DNA of 64,000 nt from Alkalibacterium sp049389645 (GCF_049389645.1 NZ_CP186540.1:1550001-1614000), one strand, 5' to 3'; positions 26,018 to 34,894 are shown, numbered from the stretch's first letter. Translations and numbers: made by a program. The notes: generated by a model not told the origin, from the letters alone.

Positions 26018-26345
26018 ATGGCTGGAATTTTCGTTAGTCCAAGTCGAAACATTTAGGAGAACGGTCTTGTTCACCATGCGGGACTGTATAGGGAATGTTT
26101 TGGTAAAGAGGTGCTGGTTGCTGCATTCGTCCAGGAGATTGCGGCAGATATAGTGATTGACAATCTTATAGATACATTCAATGTAACGAAAGTGACGTTC
26201 AACGGCGAGTGTTCAACAAATGGACACGACAATGATCTCACACAGGCACACTCCCGCATGCTGTCATCTCAGTTGCCCTGGCTACGCTCATGGAAGACGC
26301 GCAGTTAAACAGGAAAATGGGGACGCAGCGAGCGGCGGCAAAGCA
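26018..26345 (+). pseudogene. Remnant of glycerol dehydrogenase (gldA copy 2)
   Basis: The frame reads MAGIFVSPSRNI, then a TAG stop, then ENGLVHHAGLYRECFGKEVL and on to DTFNVTKVTFNGECS, matching about the first 68 residues of the intact GldA at 35201 (DTFTITKVTFNGECS). After a deletion it resumes with ALATLMEDAQLNRKMG and a frameshifted SGGKATFTG, matching residues around 180-200 of GldA. Leader bases (CACAAACTATAAATGGAGG) match copy 1 more closely than the intact gene. Clearly non-functional. Confidence 0.88.
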
Positions 26346-26493
26346 ACATTTACCGGTTTTTCCAACTATTTGTTTCATCAATAAATAAGCACTAGCGTAG
26401 TGTGTTATTGAGGTATAAATGGCCTTAATAAAAAGTAAAAGAGGTTGTTTAGATTTAATTGATAATAAAAAATTATATAAGGAGAGATAAATT

Positions 26494-27645
26494 ATGTTCG
26501 ATTATTTTTTACCAAGTACAAACTATTTTGGCAGGGATTCAGTAAAAGTGGTAGGAGAAAAATGTAAGTTACTGGGGGGCAAAAAGGCATTAATCGTTAC
26601 GGATAATTTTTTAAGCCAGTTGCCAGGCGGTCCAGTTGAACAAGTTATTAATTATTTAAAAGAAGCAGATATTGAGACTGCAGTCTATGATCAAGTCGAA
26701 CCTAACCCGAAAGATACAAATGTCGCAGAGGGATTAAAGATTTATGAAGAAGAGAATTGCGACATGATCGTTACAGTGGGTGGCGGAAGCCCTCATGACT
26801 GCGGTAAGGGAATCGGAATTGCAGCGACTCATGAAGGTGATCTCTATGATTACGCTGGTATTGATAAGCTTGTAAATCCTTTACCTCCAATCGTGGCGGT
26901 AAACACGACAGCTGGAACAGCTAGTGAAATCACCCGTCATGCCGTCATTACCAATACAAAACTTAAAGTGAAATTCGTTATCGTAAGCTGGAGAAACACT
27001 CCGCTCGTATCCATCAATGATCCAATGCTTATGCTGGGTAAACCTGCTGCATTGACTGCTGCAACAGGTATGGACGCCTTGACTCATGCAGTTGAAGCGT
27101 ACATCACGTTAAATGCCAATCCGGTAACAGATGCAGCGGCTATTCAAGCAATGAAACTTATTTCTACAAACTTACGACAAGCAGTAGCCTATGGTAAAAA
27201 TATAGAAGCACGAGAAAATATGGCATATGCATCACTTCTGGCAGGTATGGCCTTCAATAATTCCGGTTTAGGATATGTCCACGCCATGGCTCATCAGTTA
27301 GGTGGTTTATATGATATGCCGCATGGTGTAGCAAATGCTATCTTATTGCCGCATGTCGCTCGATATAATCTGATTTCAAATCCACAGAAATATGCTAATA
27401 TTGCTCAATTCTTGGGAGAAAACATTGAAGGCTTGTCTGTGAGAGAAGCAGCTGATAAAGCCATCGAAGCATTGAGAAGACTTTCCGAGGATGTAGGTAT
27501 TCCCTCAGGATTAGCTGAAATGGGAGTCAAGGAAGAAGATTTCGAATATATGGCGAAAATGGCCATGAAAGATGGGAACGCAGGTACTAACCCGATTTCT
27601 GGTACAGAAGAAGATATCATTAAGATTTTCAAAGAAGCCATGTAA
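26494..27645 (+). CDS. dhaT: 1,3-propanediol dehydrogenase (Fe-dependent ADH)
   Basis: This 383-residue iron-containing alcohol dehydrogenase reduces 3-hydroxypropionaldehyde to 1,3-propanediol with NADH, the last step of the reductive glycerol branch. It shows the NAD loop VGGGSPHDCGKGIGI, NTTAGTASEITRHAVI, and the metal-binding Asp and His residues in GMDALTHAVEAYI, YVHAMAHQLGGLYDMPHGVANAILLPHV. The N-terminus MFDYFLPSTNYFGRDS and overall length fit DhaT rather than general Fe-ADHs. AAGGAGAG precedes the ATG. It is followed by a hairpin and the B12-uptake pair. Confidence 0.93.
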   Translation: MFDYFLPSTNYFGRDSVKVVGEKCKLLGGKKALIVTDNFLSQLPGGPVEQVINYLKEADIETAVYDQVEPNPKDTNVAEGLKIYEEENCDMIVTVGGGSPHDCGKGIGIAATHEGDLYDYAGIDKLVNPLPPIVAVNTTAGTASEITRHAVITNTKLKVKFVIVSWRNTPLVSINDPMLMLGKPAALTAATGMDALTHAVEAYITLNANPVTDAAAIQAMKLISTNLRQAVAYGKNIEARENMAYASLLAGMAFNNSGLGYVHAMAHQLGGLYDMPHGVANAILLPHVARYNLISNPQKYANIAQFLGENIEGLSVREAADKAIEALRRLSEDVGIPSGLAEMGVKEEDFEYMAKMAMKDGNAGTNPISGTEEDIIKIFKEAM

Positions 27646-27656
27646 TAAATATAAAA

Positions 27657-27693
27657 GAAGTCGATCACTTCACTTTTTGAAGTGATCGACTTC
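27657..27693 (+). terminator. Hairpin after dhaT
   Basis: Perfect 16-bp stem GAAGTCGATCACTTCA with its complement, 5-base loop, 11 bases past the stop. The T run is poor, so it may slow or stabilise the RNA end rather than fully stop transcription. Confidence 0.65.
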
Positions 27694-27794
27694 TCGTTAT
27701 TAAAATAGAGACGGGTGTATATTTAGAATTGCAAGGGATTCCTTTTTCAGATATTTGCCCGATTTGTTGAGTAAAGCAGAAAGGAGAATGGTAC

Positions 27795-28352
27795 GTGGAA
27801 TCTGGCCCCATAGACAATCATTCGGGATACTGTAGAGGACGTACTTACTCTCTAACTCGTATTGCCCTGCTCGCAGCACTTGTTTCCGTGGGGAGACTAA
27901 GCTTTTCTTTTGTCCCTAATGTCCAGCCAATGACAGTTCTAATTGTCTGTATTACTTTATATTATGGATGGGAAAACGGTTTGGCTGTATCATTCCTTTC
28001 CGTTTTACTTACAAATATCTATATGGGAATGGGACCTTGGACACTCGCACAACTCGCTGCATATGCTGTTCTGATTGGATTGACTTATTTACTTGAAGGT
28101 TCTTATGAATCTTTAAGCATGCCTGTGCTGCAGATTTTTGTCGCATTTTTAGGACTGCTGTACGGTTTGATAATCTCACTCGTCCAGGCCCCATTTTTCG
28201 GGTGGAATATATTCTTACCGTATTATTTATCCGGTCTCGTTTTTGACATTATGCACGCCGGTGGGAATGTGATATTTTTTGCTCTGTTATATCCAATAGT
28301 AATGGGTATATTTGAGCGGACAAGTCAAAAAAACAAACATACAATCAAATGA
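27795..28352 (+). CDS. ECF transporter S component, probably for cobalamin
   Basis: This 185-residue protein has about six hydrophobic segments and fits the substrate-binding S components of energy-coupling factor transporters (VGRLSFSFVPNVQPMTVLIV early, a GLVFDIMHAGGNVIFFALLYP near the end). The fold and the VPNVQP motif recall the CbrT/predicted vitamin B12 group. Location between dhaT and the B12-dependent dehydratase, and directly before a DUF4430 gene, supports cobalamin. It would need the shared EcfAA'T module encoded elsewhere. The start is a GTG, 9 bases after AAGGAG. Confidence 0.75.
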   Translation: MESGPIDNHSGYCRGRTYSLTRIALLAALVSVGRLSFSFVPNVQPMTVLIVCITLYYGWENGLAVSFLSVLLTNIYMGMGPWTLAQLAAYAVLIGLTYLLEGSYESLSMPVLQIFVAFLGLLYGLIISLVQAPFFGWNIFLPYYLSGLVFDIMHAGGNVIFFALLYPIVMGIFERTSQKNKHTIK

Positions 28353-28374
28353 TAAGAAATAAAGGAGCGGTTTA

Positions 28375-28767
28375 ATGAATAAGAAAAGTAATATCATTCT
28401 GACAGCGGTGATAGCACTCCTCGCTCTGGTTGTTATCGTTTGGGTTACAAGCGAAAACGGAGATGCTGTTTTCACATCAGAAGAAACTAAAGAAGTGAAC
28501 GTGATGATATATGCGAACGAAGAGGAACTAGTCAATGACACGCTCGAAGTAAATGAGAACTTAGCACTAATGGAAATAATGATAAATAATTACGATATGA
28601 ATGTTTCTGACGAAGGATTTGTCGAAGCCATCGAAGGTGTTGAGCAAAGTATCGAAGAAAAAAAATTCTGGGTCTATGAAGTAAATGAAGAAATAGTCTC
28701 CGAATCAGCTGAAGATTTTGTTCCTGAAGACGGGGACATGATATTTTGGGAACTTGCATCATTTTAA
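28375..28767 (+). CDS. DUF4430 membrane-anchored protein (transcobalamin-like domain)
   Basis: This 130-residue protein has one N-terminal membrane segment (about residues 6-26, IILTAVIALLALVVIVWVT) without a lipobox, then a DUF4430 domain (about 38-130) ending DGDMIFWELASF. DUF4430 resembles the C-terminal domain of transcobalamin and intrinsic factor. Sitting outside the membrane next to an ECF S component, it may help capture cobalamin for the dehydratase. It follows the S-component gene by 22 bases with an AAAGGAG site. Cobalamin binding has to be treated as inference. Confidence 0.72.
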   Translation: MNKKSNIILTAVIALLALVVIVWVTSENGDAVFTSEETKEVNVMIYANEEELVNDTLEVNENLALMEIMINNYDMNVSDEGFVEAIEGVEQSIEEKKFWVYEVNEEIVSESAEDFVPEDGDMIFWELASF

Positions 28768-29004
28768 AGTTAAATGAAATGTGATTTTATTTCTAAAAGA
28801 TATTGTGTAGTTATGAATATTGAAAGAGCTGAACAACAAAAGTAACAGTGTAGTAGTTAGAATGCCCAGTAACGTCCCTTATTTTTGAAGTGGATAATTA
28901 CTCTTATGAAAGTGAAAACTTAATGTTTTTTTCGAAAAGTAAAAGTTATCAGGCAAATCATCAGCTTTTAAAAATATGCATCAAGAAACTAGGAGGGAAA
29001 TAAA

Positions 29005-30669
29005 ATGAGATCGAAAAGATTTCAAGCGTTGGAAGATCGTCCGGTCAACAAAGATGGATTCATTAGCGAATGGGCAGACGAGGGACTTATTGCAATGGAA
29101 AGTCCTAATGATCCCAAGCCAAGTATTAAAATAGAAGGAAAGAAAGTAATTGAACTGGATGGCAAGTCCAGAGAAGAATTTGATATGATCGATCAGTTTA
29201 TAGCTGAATATGCAATAAACTTAGATAAAGCCGAAGAAGTTATGGAGATGGATTCGACTAATTTAGCAAAAATGCTCGTGGATATCAATGTTGACAGAAA
29301 AACGATTGTAGAATTAACAACGGCGATGACCCCTGCCAAAATCGTGGAGGTCGTAGGAACGATGAATGTCGTTGAAATGATGATGGCAGTGCAGAAAATG
29401 CGTGCGAGAAAAACACCATCAAATCAGTGTCATGTAACAAATTTAAAAGATAATGTCGTACAAATAGCTGCAGATGCAGCAGAAGCTTCAATTAGAGGAT
29501 TCGACGAGCAGGAAACAACAGTAGGGATAGTTCGGTATGCTCCGTTCAATGCGCTTGGTATTCTTGTAGGTTCTCAAGTCGGCCGCGGCGGTGTGTTAAC
29601 CCAGTGTGCAGTAGAAGAAGCTACAGAACTTGAGTTAGGAATGAGAGGATTTACAAGTTACGCTGAAACCGTATCGGTATATGGAACTGAGGCTGTTTTC
29701 ACAGACGGCGATGACACGCCATGGTCCAAAGCTTTCCTGGCCTCGGCATATGCTTCTAGAGGATTAAAAATGAGATTCACATCTGGCACAGGATCGGAAG
29801 CACTGATGGGATATACAGAAGGGAAATCAATGCTTTATCTGGAAACGCGGTGTATTTACATCACAAAAGGAGCGGGTGTCCAAGGACTGCAAAATGGTTC
29901 TGTAAGTTGCATCGGAATGACAGGTGCTGTTCCTTCAGGAATCAGAGCGGTGCTGGCAGAGAATTTGATTGCAATGATGCTCGATCTCGAGTCGGCTTCA
30001 GCTAATGATCAGACTTTCTCTCATTCAGATATCAGGAGAACAGCTAGAACACTTATGCAGATGCTGCCGGGAACAGACTTTATTTTCTCAGGATACAGTG
30101 CGGTACCTAACTATGACAATATGTTTGCGGGTTCCAACTTTGATGCTGAGGACTTTGACGATTACAACATTCTTCAGAGAGACTTGATGGTAGATGGCGG
30201 ATTAAGACCAGTTACAGAAAAAGAAACGGTAGCCATCAGAAATAAAGCAGCTAAAGCTATACAAGCTGTTTTTAGTGAATTGGGACTACCAGAGGTTACA
30301 GACGAAGAAGTTGAAGCGGCAACTTATGCACATGGCAGCAAAGATATGCCTGAAAGAAATGTAGTGGAAGATTTAAAAGCTGTAGAAGAAATGATGAAGC
30401 AGGGGATAACAGGGTTGGATATTGTTAAAGCTTTAAGTAAAAAAGGGTTTGACGATGTGGCAGAAAACTTGCTGAATATGTTGAAGCAAAGAATTTCAGG
30501 AGATTACCTGCATACTTCGGCAATAATCGACAAGGACTTCAACGTAGTCAGTGCAGTGAATGATGTCAATGATTATATGGGACCGGGAAGCGGCTATAGA
30601 ATCAGCGAAGAAAGATGGGAAGAAATCAAAAACATTCCAAATGCAATGAAAGCGGAAGATATCGAATAA
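29005..30669 (+). CDS. dhaB: B12-dependent glycerol/diol dehydratase, large subunit
   Basis: This 554-residue subunit holds the active site of adenosylcobalamin-dependent glycerol/propanediol dehydratase, which turns glycerol into 3-hydroxypropionaldehyde (or 1,2-propanediol into propanal). The start RSKRFQALEDRPVNKDGFISEW and the blocks GFDEQETTVGIVRYAPFNALGILVGSQ, RFTSGTGSEALMGY and MLPGTDFIFSGYSAVPNYDN are typical of DhaB1/PduC. Length is normal. AGGAGGG precedes the ATG. It heads the cluster of subunits, reactivase and cobalamin adenosyltransferase. Glycerol is favoured as substrate by the surrounding genes. Confidence 0.96.
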   Translation: MRSKRFQALEDRPVNKDGFISEWADEGLIAMESPNDPKPSIKIEGKKVIELDGKSREEFDMIDQFIAEYAINLDKAEEVMEMDSTNLAKMLVDINVDRKTIVELTTAMTPAKIVEVVGTMNVVEMMMAVQKMRARKTPSNQCHVTNLKDNVVQIAADAAEASIRGFDEQETTVGIVRYAPFNALGILVGSQVGRGGVLTQCAVEEATELELGMRGFTSYAETVSVYGTEAVFTDGDDTPWSKAFLASAYASRGLKMRFTSGTGSEALMGYTEGKSMLYLETRCIYITKGAGVQGLQNGSVSCIGMTGAVPSGIRAVLAENLIAMMLDLESASANDQTFSHSDIRRTARTLMQMLPGTDFIFSGYSAVPNYDNMFAGSNFDAEDFDDYNILQRDLMVDGGLRPVTEKETVAIRNKAAKAIQAVFSELGLPEVTDEEVEAATYAHGSKDMPERNVVEDLKAVEEMMKQGITGLDIVKALSKKGFDDVAENLLNMLKQRISGDYLHTSAIIDKDFNVVSAVNDVNDYMGPGSGYRISEERWEEIKNIPNAMKAEDIE

Positions 30670-30689
30670 AAACAATTGAGAAGGACGTG

Positions 30690-31241
30690 ATGATAATGAA
30701 GTTGACTGAAACAGAAAAAGCCGTAATAGGTAACAGAGAAGACGAGGTCGTTATTGGCCTGGCACCCGCTTTTTTCAAGTATCAGCACAAGAGTATTGTA
30801 GATGTTCCTCATGACGGTATCTTAAGAGAGATTATGGCAGGTATCGAAGAAGAAGGGCTTCACCCGAGAGTAGTGCGTGTTGTTAAAACGTCGGATGTAT
30901 CTTTTATATCACATGAAGCAGCCAAGCTCAGTGGTTCAGGTATTGGAGTGGGCATTCAATCTAAAGGAACAACAGTAATACATCAAAAAGATTTACTACC
31001 GTTGAACAACCTGGAGATTTTTTCTCAGGCTCCTTTGCTAAATTTAGAAACATATAGGATGATCGGAAAAAATGCTGCACAATATGCAAAAGACCAGTCA
31101 CCGAAACCCGTGCCGACTAAAAATGATCAAATGGCGAGACCAAAGTTTCAGGCGAAAGCAGCATTACTACATATTAAGGAAACGAAATATGTGGTTGAAG
31201 ACGAAAAATCTGTTGAAATACAAGTGAGTTTTGAGGAATAG
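30690..31241 (+). CDS. dhaC: Glycerol/diol dehydratase, medium subunit
   Basis: This 183-residue beta subunit matches DhaB2/PduD: VVIGLAPAFFKYQHKSIVDVPHDGILREIMAGIEEEGLHPRVVRV, then LSGSGIGVGIQSKGTTVIHQKDL. With the other two subunits it forms the heterohexamer and contributes cobalamin-binding residues. It is shorter than PduD of Salmonella and lacks the long N-terminal extension used for packing into microcompartments. GAGAAGGA precedes ATG 30690 (5 bases) and ATG 30696 (11 bases); either could be used. The gap from the large subunit is 20 bases. Confidence 0.93.
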   Translation: MIMKLTETEKAVIGNREDEVVIGLAPAFFKYQHKSIVDVPHDGILREIMAGIEEEGLHPRVVRVVKTSDVSFISHEAAKLSGSGIGVGIQSKGTTVIHQKDLLPLNNLEIFSQAPLLNLETYRMIGKNAAQYAKDQSPKPVPTKNDQMARPKFQAKAALLHIKETKYVVEDEKSVEIQVSFEE

Positions 31242-31252
31242 GGGGAATTAGT

Positions 31253-31681
31253 ATGTCAGATAAAAAATTGAATGCACAGAAAGATTATCCATTAGCTCAG
31301 AAAAGACCGGACCTTCTTAAAACACCGACAGGGAAAAAATTAAACGATATCACTTTGGAAAAAGTAATGAACGGTGAAGTGAAGCCAGAAGATGTGAGAA
31401 TATCACCGGAAACTTTAGAATTACAAGCACAGATATCTGATTCAGATGGAAGAAAAGCTGTTTCCAGAAACTTTAGAAGAGCAGCAGAACTAATCGCTAT
31501 ACCTGATAAAAGACTACTGGAAATTTATAATGCACTTAGGCCCTATCGTTCTTCAAGAGAAGACCTCATAGAAATAGCAGAAGAGTTAGAAGAGAAATAT
31601 GATGCTGAAATCAATGGAGCATTCATTAGAGAAGCTGCTGAAGTATATGATAAAAGAAAGAAATTAAGAAAAGAAGAATAG
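31253..31681 (+). CDS. dhaE: Glycerol/diol dehydratase, small subunit
   Basis: This 142-residue gamma subunit matches DhaB3/PduE: YPLAQKRPDLLKTPTGKKLNDITLEKVMNG, RRAAELIAIPDKRLLEIYNALRPYRSSREDL and a basic C-terminal helix. It completes the dehydratase with the large and medium subunits. It starts with ATG 11 bases after the medium subunit stop, with AGGGGG upstream, and is followed 27 bases on by the reactivase large subunit. Confidence 0.93.
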   Translation: MSDKKLNAQKDYPLAQKRPDLLKTPTGKKLNDITLEKVMNGEVKPEDVRISPETLELQAQISDSDGRKAVSRNFRRAAELIAIPDKRLLEIYNALRPYRSSREDLIEIAEELEEKYDAEINGAFIREAAEVYDKRKKLRKEE

Positions 31682-31708
31682 GTAAACAGTTTTTTAGGAG
31701 GTATGGTA

Positions 31709-33544
31709 ATGAAGATTATTGCAGGTGTGGATATAGGAAATGCTACAACTGAAGTTGCTTTGGCTAAATTAACTGAAAAAAATCAACTTGATTTCATGGC
31801 TAGTGGAATTGTTCCAACCAGCGGAATCAAAGGAACAGAGCAAAATATTAAGGGTGTTTTTGAATCTTTAGATCAAGCTTTAAGAAAAGCAGGAATTACT
31901 AGAAAAGATTTAGGACTGATTCGAATCAACGAAGCAGCGCCAGTCATAGGTGATGTTGCTATGGAGACAATAACTGAAACAATCATTACTGAGTCTACAA
32001 TGATTGGTCATAACCCTGAAACTCCCGGTGGATTGGGGGTAGGTGTAGGCGAAACTGTTGAGCTGAACGATTTAGAAGAATTCATCCTTCAAAAAAAACC
32101 TGTTATTGTATTAGTTTCTAAAAAAATCGACTTTTTTGTAGCAGCTTCTAAGATCAACAAAGCTGTAGAAAAAGGTGTTCAAGTAGTTGGCGCCATTCTT
32201 CAAAAAGATGATGGGGTTCTAATAAATAATCGTTTAGCTCAAAAAATCCCCATAGTTGATGAAGTATTATTGTTAGAGAAAGTGCCACTTGGAATGAAAG
32301 CTGCTGTTGAGGTTGCACCTGTTGGTGGTGTTGTAGATGTCTTATCAAACCCTTATGGTATTGCTACAGTGTTCGGACTTACCTCTGAAGAAACCAAAAT
32401 GATTGTACCTTTGTCCAGAGCTTTAATCGGCAACAGATCGGCTGTCGTTATTAAAACACCTAAGGGAGATGTACAGGAAAAAAGAATACCGGCTGGCAAA
32501 ATCATTGTTAAAGGTGACAGAGGAGAAAAAACAGTTGACATAGAAGATGGAGCCTTGAAAATCATGGAGGCAGTATGTTACTCCAAGGTGATCGAAGATA
32601 TAAAAGGCGAAGCAGGTACTAATGCCGGGGGGATGCTCGAACGCGTCCGCCAAGTCATGTCAGACCTTACGAAACAGCCGGTTTCAGAGGTTAAAATAAA
32701 AGACTTATTAGCAGTAGATACATTGACGCCGCAGACAGTTAAAGGCGGGTTGGCTCAGGAATTTTCTCTGGAAAATGCTGTAGGGATTGCCGCAATGGTA
32801 AAGGCGGATAAACTGCAAATGGAAATGATTGCTGATCAGTTGACTGAAAAAATTAATATAGAAGTAGAGGTAGGTGGCGTCGAAGCAGATATGGCAATCG
32901 GCGGTGCACTTACTACACCGGGAACGAATACACCTTTGGCAATACTTGATATGGGGGCAGGTTCCACTGACGCTTCGATTATTGATAAAAAAGGCGAAAT
33001 CACGTCTGTTCATTTGGCCGGAGCAGGTAATATGGTAACGATGCTGATTAATTCAGAATTGGGGCTGGAGAGTTTTGGTTTAGCTGAAGATGTGAAAAAA
33101 TATCCGCTAGCTAAGGTTGAAAGCCTCTTCCATATCAGACACGAAGATGGAACAGTGGAATTCATGAACAGCCCATTAGATCCGCAGTTTTTTGCTCGGA
33201 CTGTAATAATGAAAGATGATGGTATGATACCTATCCAAGGAAATATGTCTCTGGAAAAGGTCAAAGCAATCAGAAAAAGCGCTAAGCAGAAAGTGTTTGT
33301 GACTAATGCTCTCAGGGCGTTGCGGACAGTATCTCCAACAGGAAATATTAGAAGTATAGAATTCGTCGTATTGGTAGGTGGATCGGCACTGGATTTTGAA
33401 ATTCCACAGTTGGTTACAGATGCACTGGCTCACTACGGTGTTGTTGCTGGTCGAGGAAATATCAGAAGCACAGAAGGGCCGAGAAATGCAGTAGCTACGG
33501 GTCTGATTTTGAATTATGCGGAAGGGGAAGGATTTAATGACTAA
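31709..33544 (+). CDS. ddrA: Dehydratase reactivase, large subunit (DdrA/PduG/DhaF type)
   Basis: This 611-residue actin/Hsp70-fold chaperone exchanges damaged cobalamin in the dehydratase for free cofactor in an ATP-dependent way. IIAGVDIGNATTEVALAKL at the N-terminus and the later LAILDMGAGSTDASIID are its two phosphate-binding loops; FVVLVGGSALDFEIPQLVTDAL near the end is a third family mark. AGGAGG lies 7 bases before ATG 31709; the ATG at 31703 is too close to it. The end overlaps the small-subunit start by 8 bases. Confidence 0.94.
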   Translation: MKIIAGVDIGNATTEVALAKLTEKNQLDFMASGIVPTSGIKGTEQNIKGVFESLDQALRKAGITRKDLGLIRINEAAPVIGDVAMETITETIITESTMIGHNPETPGGLGVGVGETVELNDLEEFILQKKPVIVLVSKKIDFFVAASKINKAVEKGVQVVGAILQKDDGVLINNRLAQKIPIVDEVLLLEKVPLGMKAAVEVAPVGGVVDVLSNPYGIATVFGLTSEETKMIVPLSRALIGNRSAVVIKTPKGDVQEKRIPAGKIIVKGDRGEKTVDIEDGALKIMEAVCYSKVIEDIKGEAGTNAGGMLERVRQVMSDLTKQPVSEVKIKDLLAVDTLTPQTVKGGLAQEFSLENAVGIAAMVKADKLQMEMIADQLTEKINIEVEVGGVEADMAIGGALTTPGTNTPLAILDMGAGSTDASIIDKKGEITSVHLAGAGNMVTMLINSELGLESFGLAEDVKKYPLAKVESLFHIRHEDGTVEFMNSPLDPQFFARTVIMKDDGMIPIQGNMSLEKVKAIRKSAKQKVFVTNALRALRTVSPTGNIRSIEFVVLVGGSALDFEIPQLVTDALAHYGVVAGRGNIRSTEGPRNAVATGLILNYAEGEGFND

Positions 33545-33905
33545 TGATTTTACGCTAGATAAAGTGTGTATTTACGTTTATGTTTCTCTTCCGGCACAAA
33601 AATCGGACATTCTAAATGAAGTGCTTTGGGGAATAGAGGAAGAAGGAATTCCAGTTTACGTAAGAGAAAGTAAGCATAAAACCGCGCAAGTACAAAGTTA
33701 TCATGCTGCACTTGCTTCTGCGCTGGGCGTGGGCGTGGGATTTGGAAAAGATAATATGATTAGCCTCCACAGCAGCAAACTGGAACAGGATAAACCGCTT
33801 TTGACGGTCGGATGTGATGAAGCTCTATATAATATGAGAAATATAGGTGCGAATGCAGCCAGACTAGTTAAAGGCATACCATTTAAACTGGAAAAAAATG
33901 GGTAA
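33537..33905 (+). CDS. ddrB: Dehydratase reactivase, small subunit (DdrB/PduH type)
   Basis: This 122-residue protein pairs with the large reactivase subunit and resembles the dehydratase medium subunit fold: ILNEVLWGIEEEGIPVYVRES and ALGVGVGFGKDNMISLHSSKL, LYNMRNIGANAARLVKGIPF. It starts with ATG inside the last codons of the large subunit gene (8-base overlap), so translation is coupled. It is followed by the cobalamin adenosyltransferase gene after 11 bases. Confidence 0.9.
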   Translation: MTNDFTLDKVCIYVYVSLPAQKSDILNEVLWGIEEEGIPVYVRESKHKTAQVQSYHAALASALGVGVGFGKDNMISLHSSKLEQDKPLLTVGCDEALYNMRNIGANAARLVKGIPFKLEKNG

Positions 33906-33916
33906 GGATGTGTAAA

Positions 33917-34441
33917 ATGGGAGCTATCTATACAAAAACAGGCGATAAAGGAGAAACTGCTTTATTAGGTGGAAGTAGAGTCACCAAAGATGATTTGCGA
34001 GTGGATTGCTATGGAACGTTTGATGAAGCCAATGCTACGATGGGGGTGGCTTATTCTGAAATCAGAGATCAAGAACTGAAAATTGTTATTCGAGATATCC
34101 AGGAAAAATTATTCATATTATCCGCTGAACTGGCGAGTGATGCGAGAGGCAAAGAAAAGTTATCTAAAAAGATTCAAAGAGAAGATATAGAATCGTCAGA
34201 ACGTATCATTGATGACTATACTGCTCAACTTGAAAAGTTGAAAGCATTTATTATTCCTGGAGAAACATCTGCGTCTTCTTTTCTGCATGTATCAAGAACA
34301 ATTGTACGTAGAGCAGAAAGGTTGCTAGTAAAGCTCCAGAAAAAAGAAGCAGTAAGGGCAGAACTTATTCAGTATACAAACAGACTATCAGACTTACTGT
34401 TTACGTTAGCTCGTGTAGAGAGTGAATTACTAAGCAGATAA
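33917..34441 (+). CDS. pduO: PduO-type ATP:cob(I)alamin adenosyltransferase
   Basis: This 174-residue enzyme attaches the adenosyl group of ATP to cob(I)alamin, giving the cofactor for the dehydratase. The N-terminal ATP-binding IYTKTGDKGETALLGGSRVTKDDLRVDCYGTFDEANA and the C-terminal RAERLLVKLQ...YTNRLSDLLFTLARVE are typical. AAGGA lies 9 bases before ATG 33917, so this start is preferred to 33908. It has only the catalytic domain; the second PduO domain found in Salmonella is encoded by the next gene as a separate protein. Confidence 0.93.
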   Translation: MGAIYTKTGDKGETALLGGSRVTKDDLRVDCYGTFDEANATMGVAYSEIRDQELKIVIRDIQEKLFILSAELASDARGKEKLSKKIQREDIESSERIIDDYTAQLEKLKAFIIPGETSASSFLHVSRTIVRRAERLLVKLQKKEAVRAELIQYTNRLSDLLFTLARVESELLSR

Positions 34442-34474
34442 TAAAAAAATCGAAGAACCTGAAAGGAAAGTCTA

Positions 34475-34894
34475 ATGACTATTAAAGTTAATACTATTAA
34501 GCAAGTTTCTTTGGAAACAGTCAAGAAAATGGCGCAGGCAGCTGAAGAAAAAGCAGAAGCAATGAATGTTCCGATCGTGTTTTCAGCTGTAGATACTGGT
34601 GGAAACCAAATGCTTATGCATAGAATGGAAAAAGCTTTATTTACGAGTGTGGAAATTGCAGTAAACAAAGCCTTTACCTCTGCAGCTTTAGGAATAGGAA
34701 CGGATGAGGTGACCCCGCTAGTTCAACCTGGAGAAAGTCTATATGGTTTACAGTTGTCAAATGACTGTAAAATCGTTCCATTTGGTGGAGGTTTTCCTAT
34801 AGTAATTGACAATGAGGTAGTCGGTGCCATAGGGGTAAGCGGAGGGACAGTGGAAGAAGATATGGCCATTGCGAAATATGCAATGAATATCTAG
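34475..34894 (+). CDS. GlcG/HbpS-family protein (PduO C-terminal domain homologue)
   Basis: This 139-residue protein belongs to the GlcG/HbpS (DUF336) family: IVFSAVDTGGNQMLMHRMEKALFTSVEIAVNKAFTSAALG and FGGGFPIVIDNEVVGAIGVSGGTVEEDMAIAKYA. In Salmonella PduO this domain is fused behind the adenosyltransferase; here it is free, 33 bases after it, with a GAAAGGAAAG site. Family members bind heme or related tetrapyrroles, so a role in handling corrinoid or heme near the dehydratase is plausible but unproven. Confidence 0.85.
   Translation: MTIKVNTIKQVSLETVKKMAQAAEEKAEAMNVPIVFSAVDTGGNQMLMHRMEKALFTSVEIAVNKAFTSAALGIGTDEVTPLVQPGESLYGLQLSNDCKIVPFGGGFPIVIDNEVVGAIGVSGGTVEEDMAIAKYAMNI

Larger units (their letters stand above)
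25040..26493 (+). other. Long decayed gap between glpF and dhaT
   Basis: This 1.45-kb stretch has no intact gene. It holds in order the glpF terminator, the group II intron-like end, a TGTGAAACGTTCACA palindrome (25586-25602), a perfect 20-bp inverted repeat (25623-25669), the second DhaS-type operator with cre-like block (25915) and a decayed gldA copy (26018). The last 150 bases lead into dhaT with an AAGGAGAG site. Confidence 0.8.

Noticed and set aside
28768..29004. Cobalamin riboswitch before the dehydratase genes
   Set aside because: No B12-box-like conserved sequence was found in this gap, nor in the gap before the S component gene; control by DhaS or another factor is likelier.
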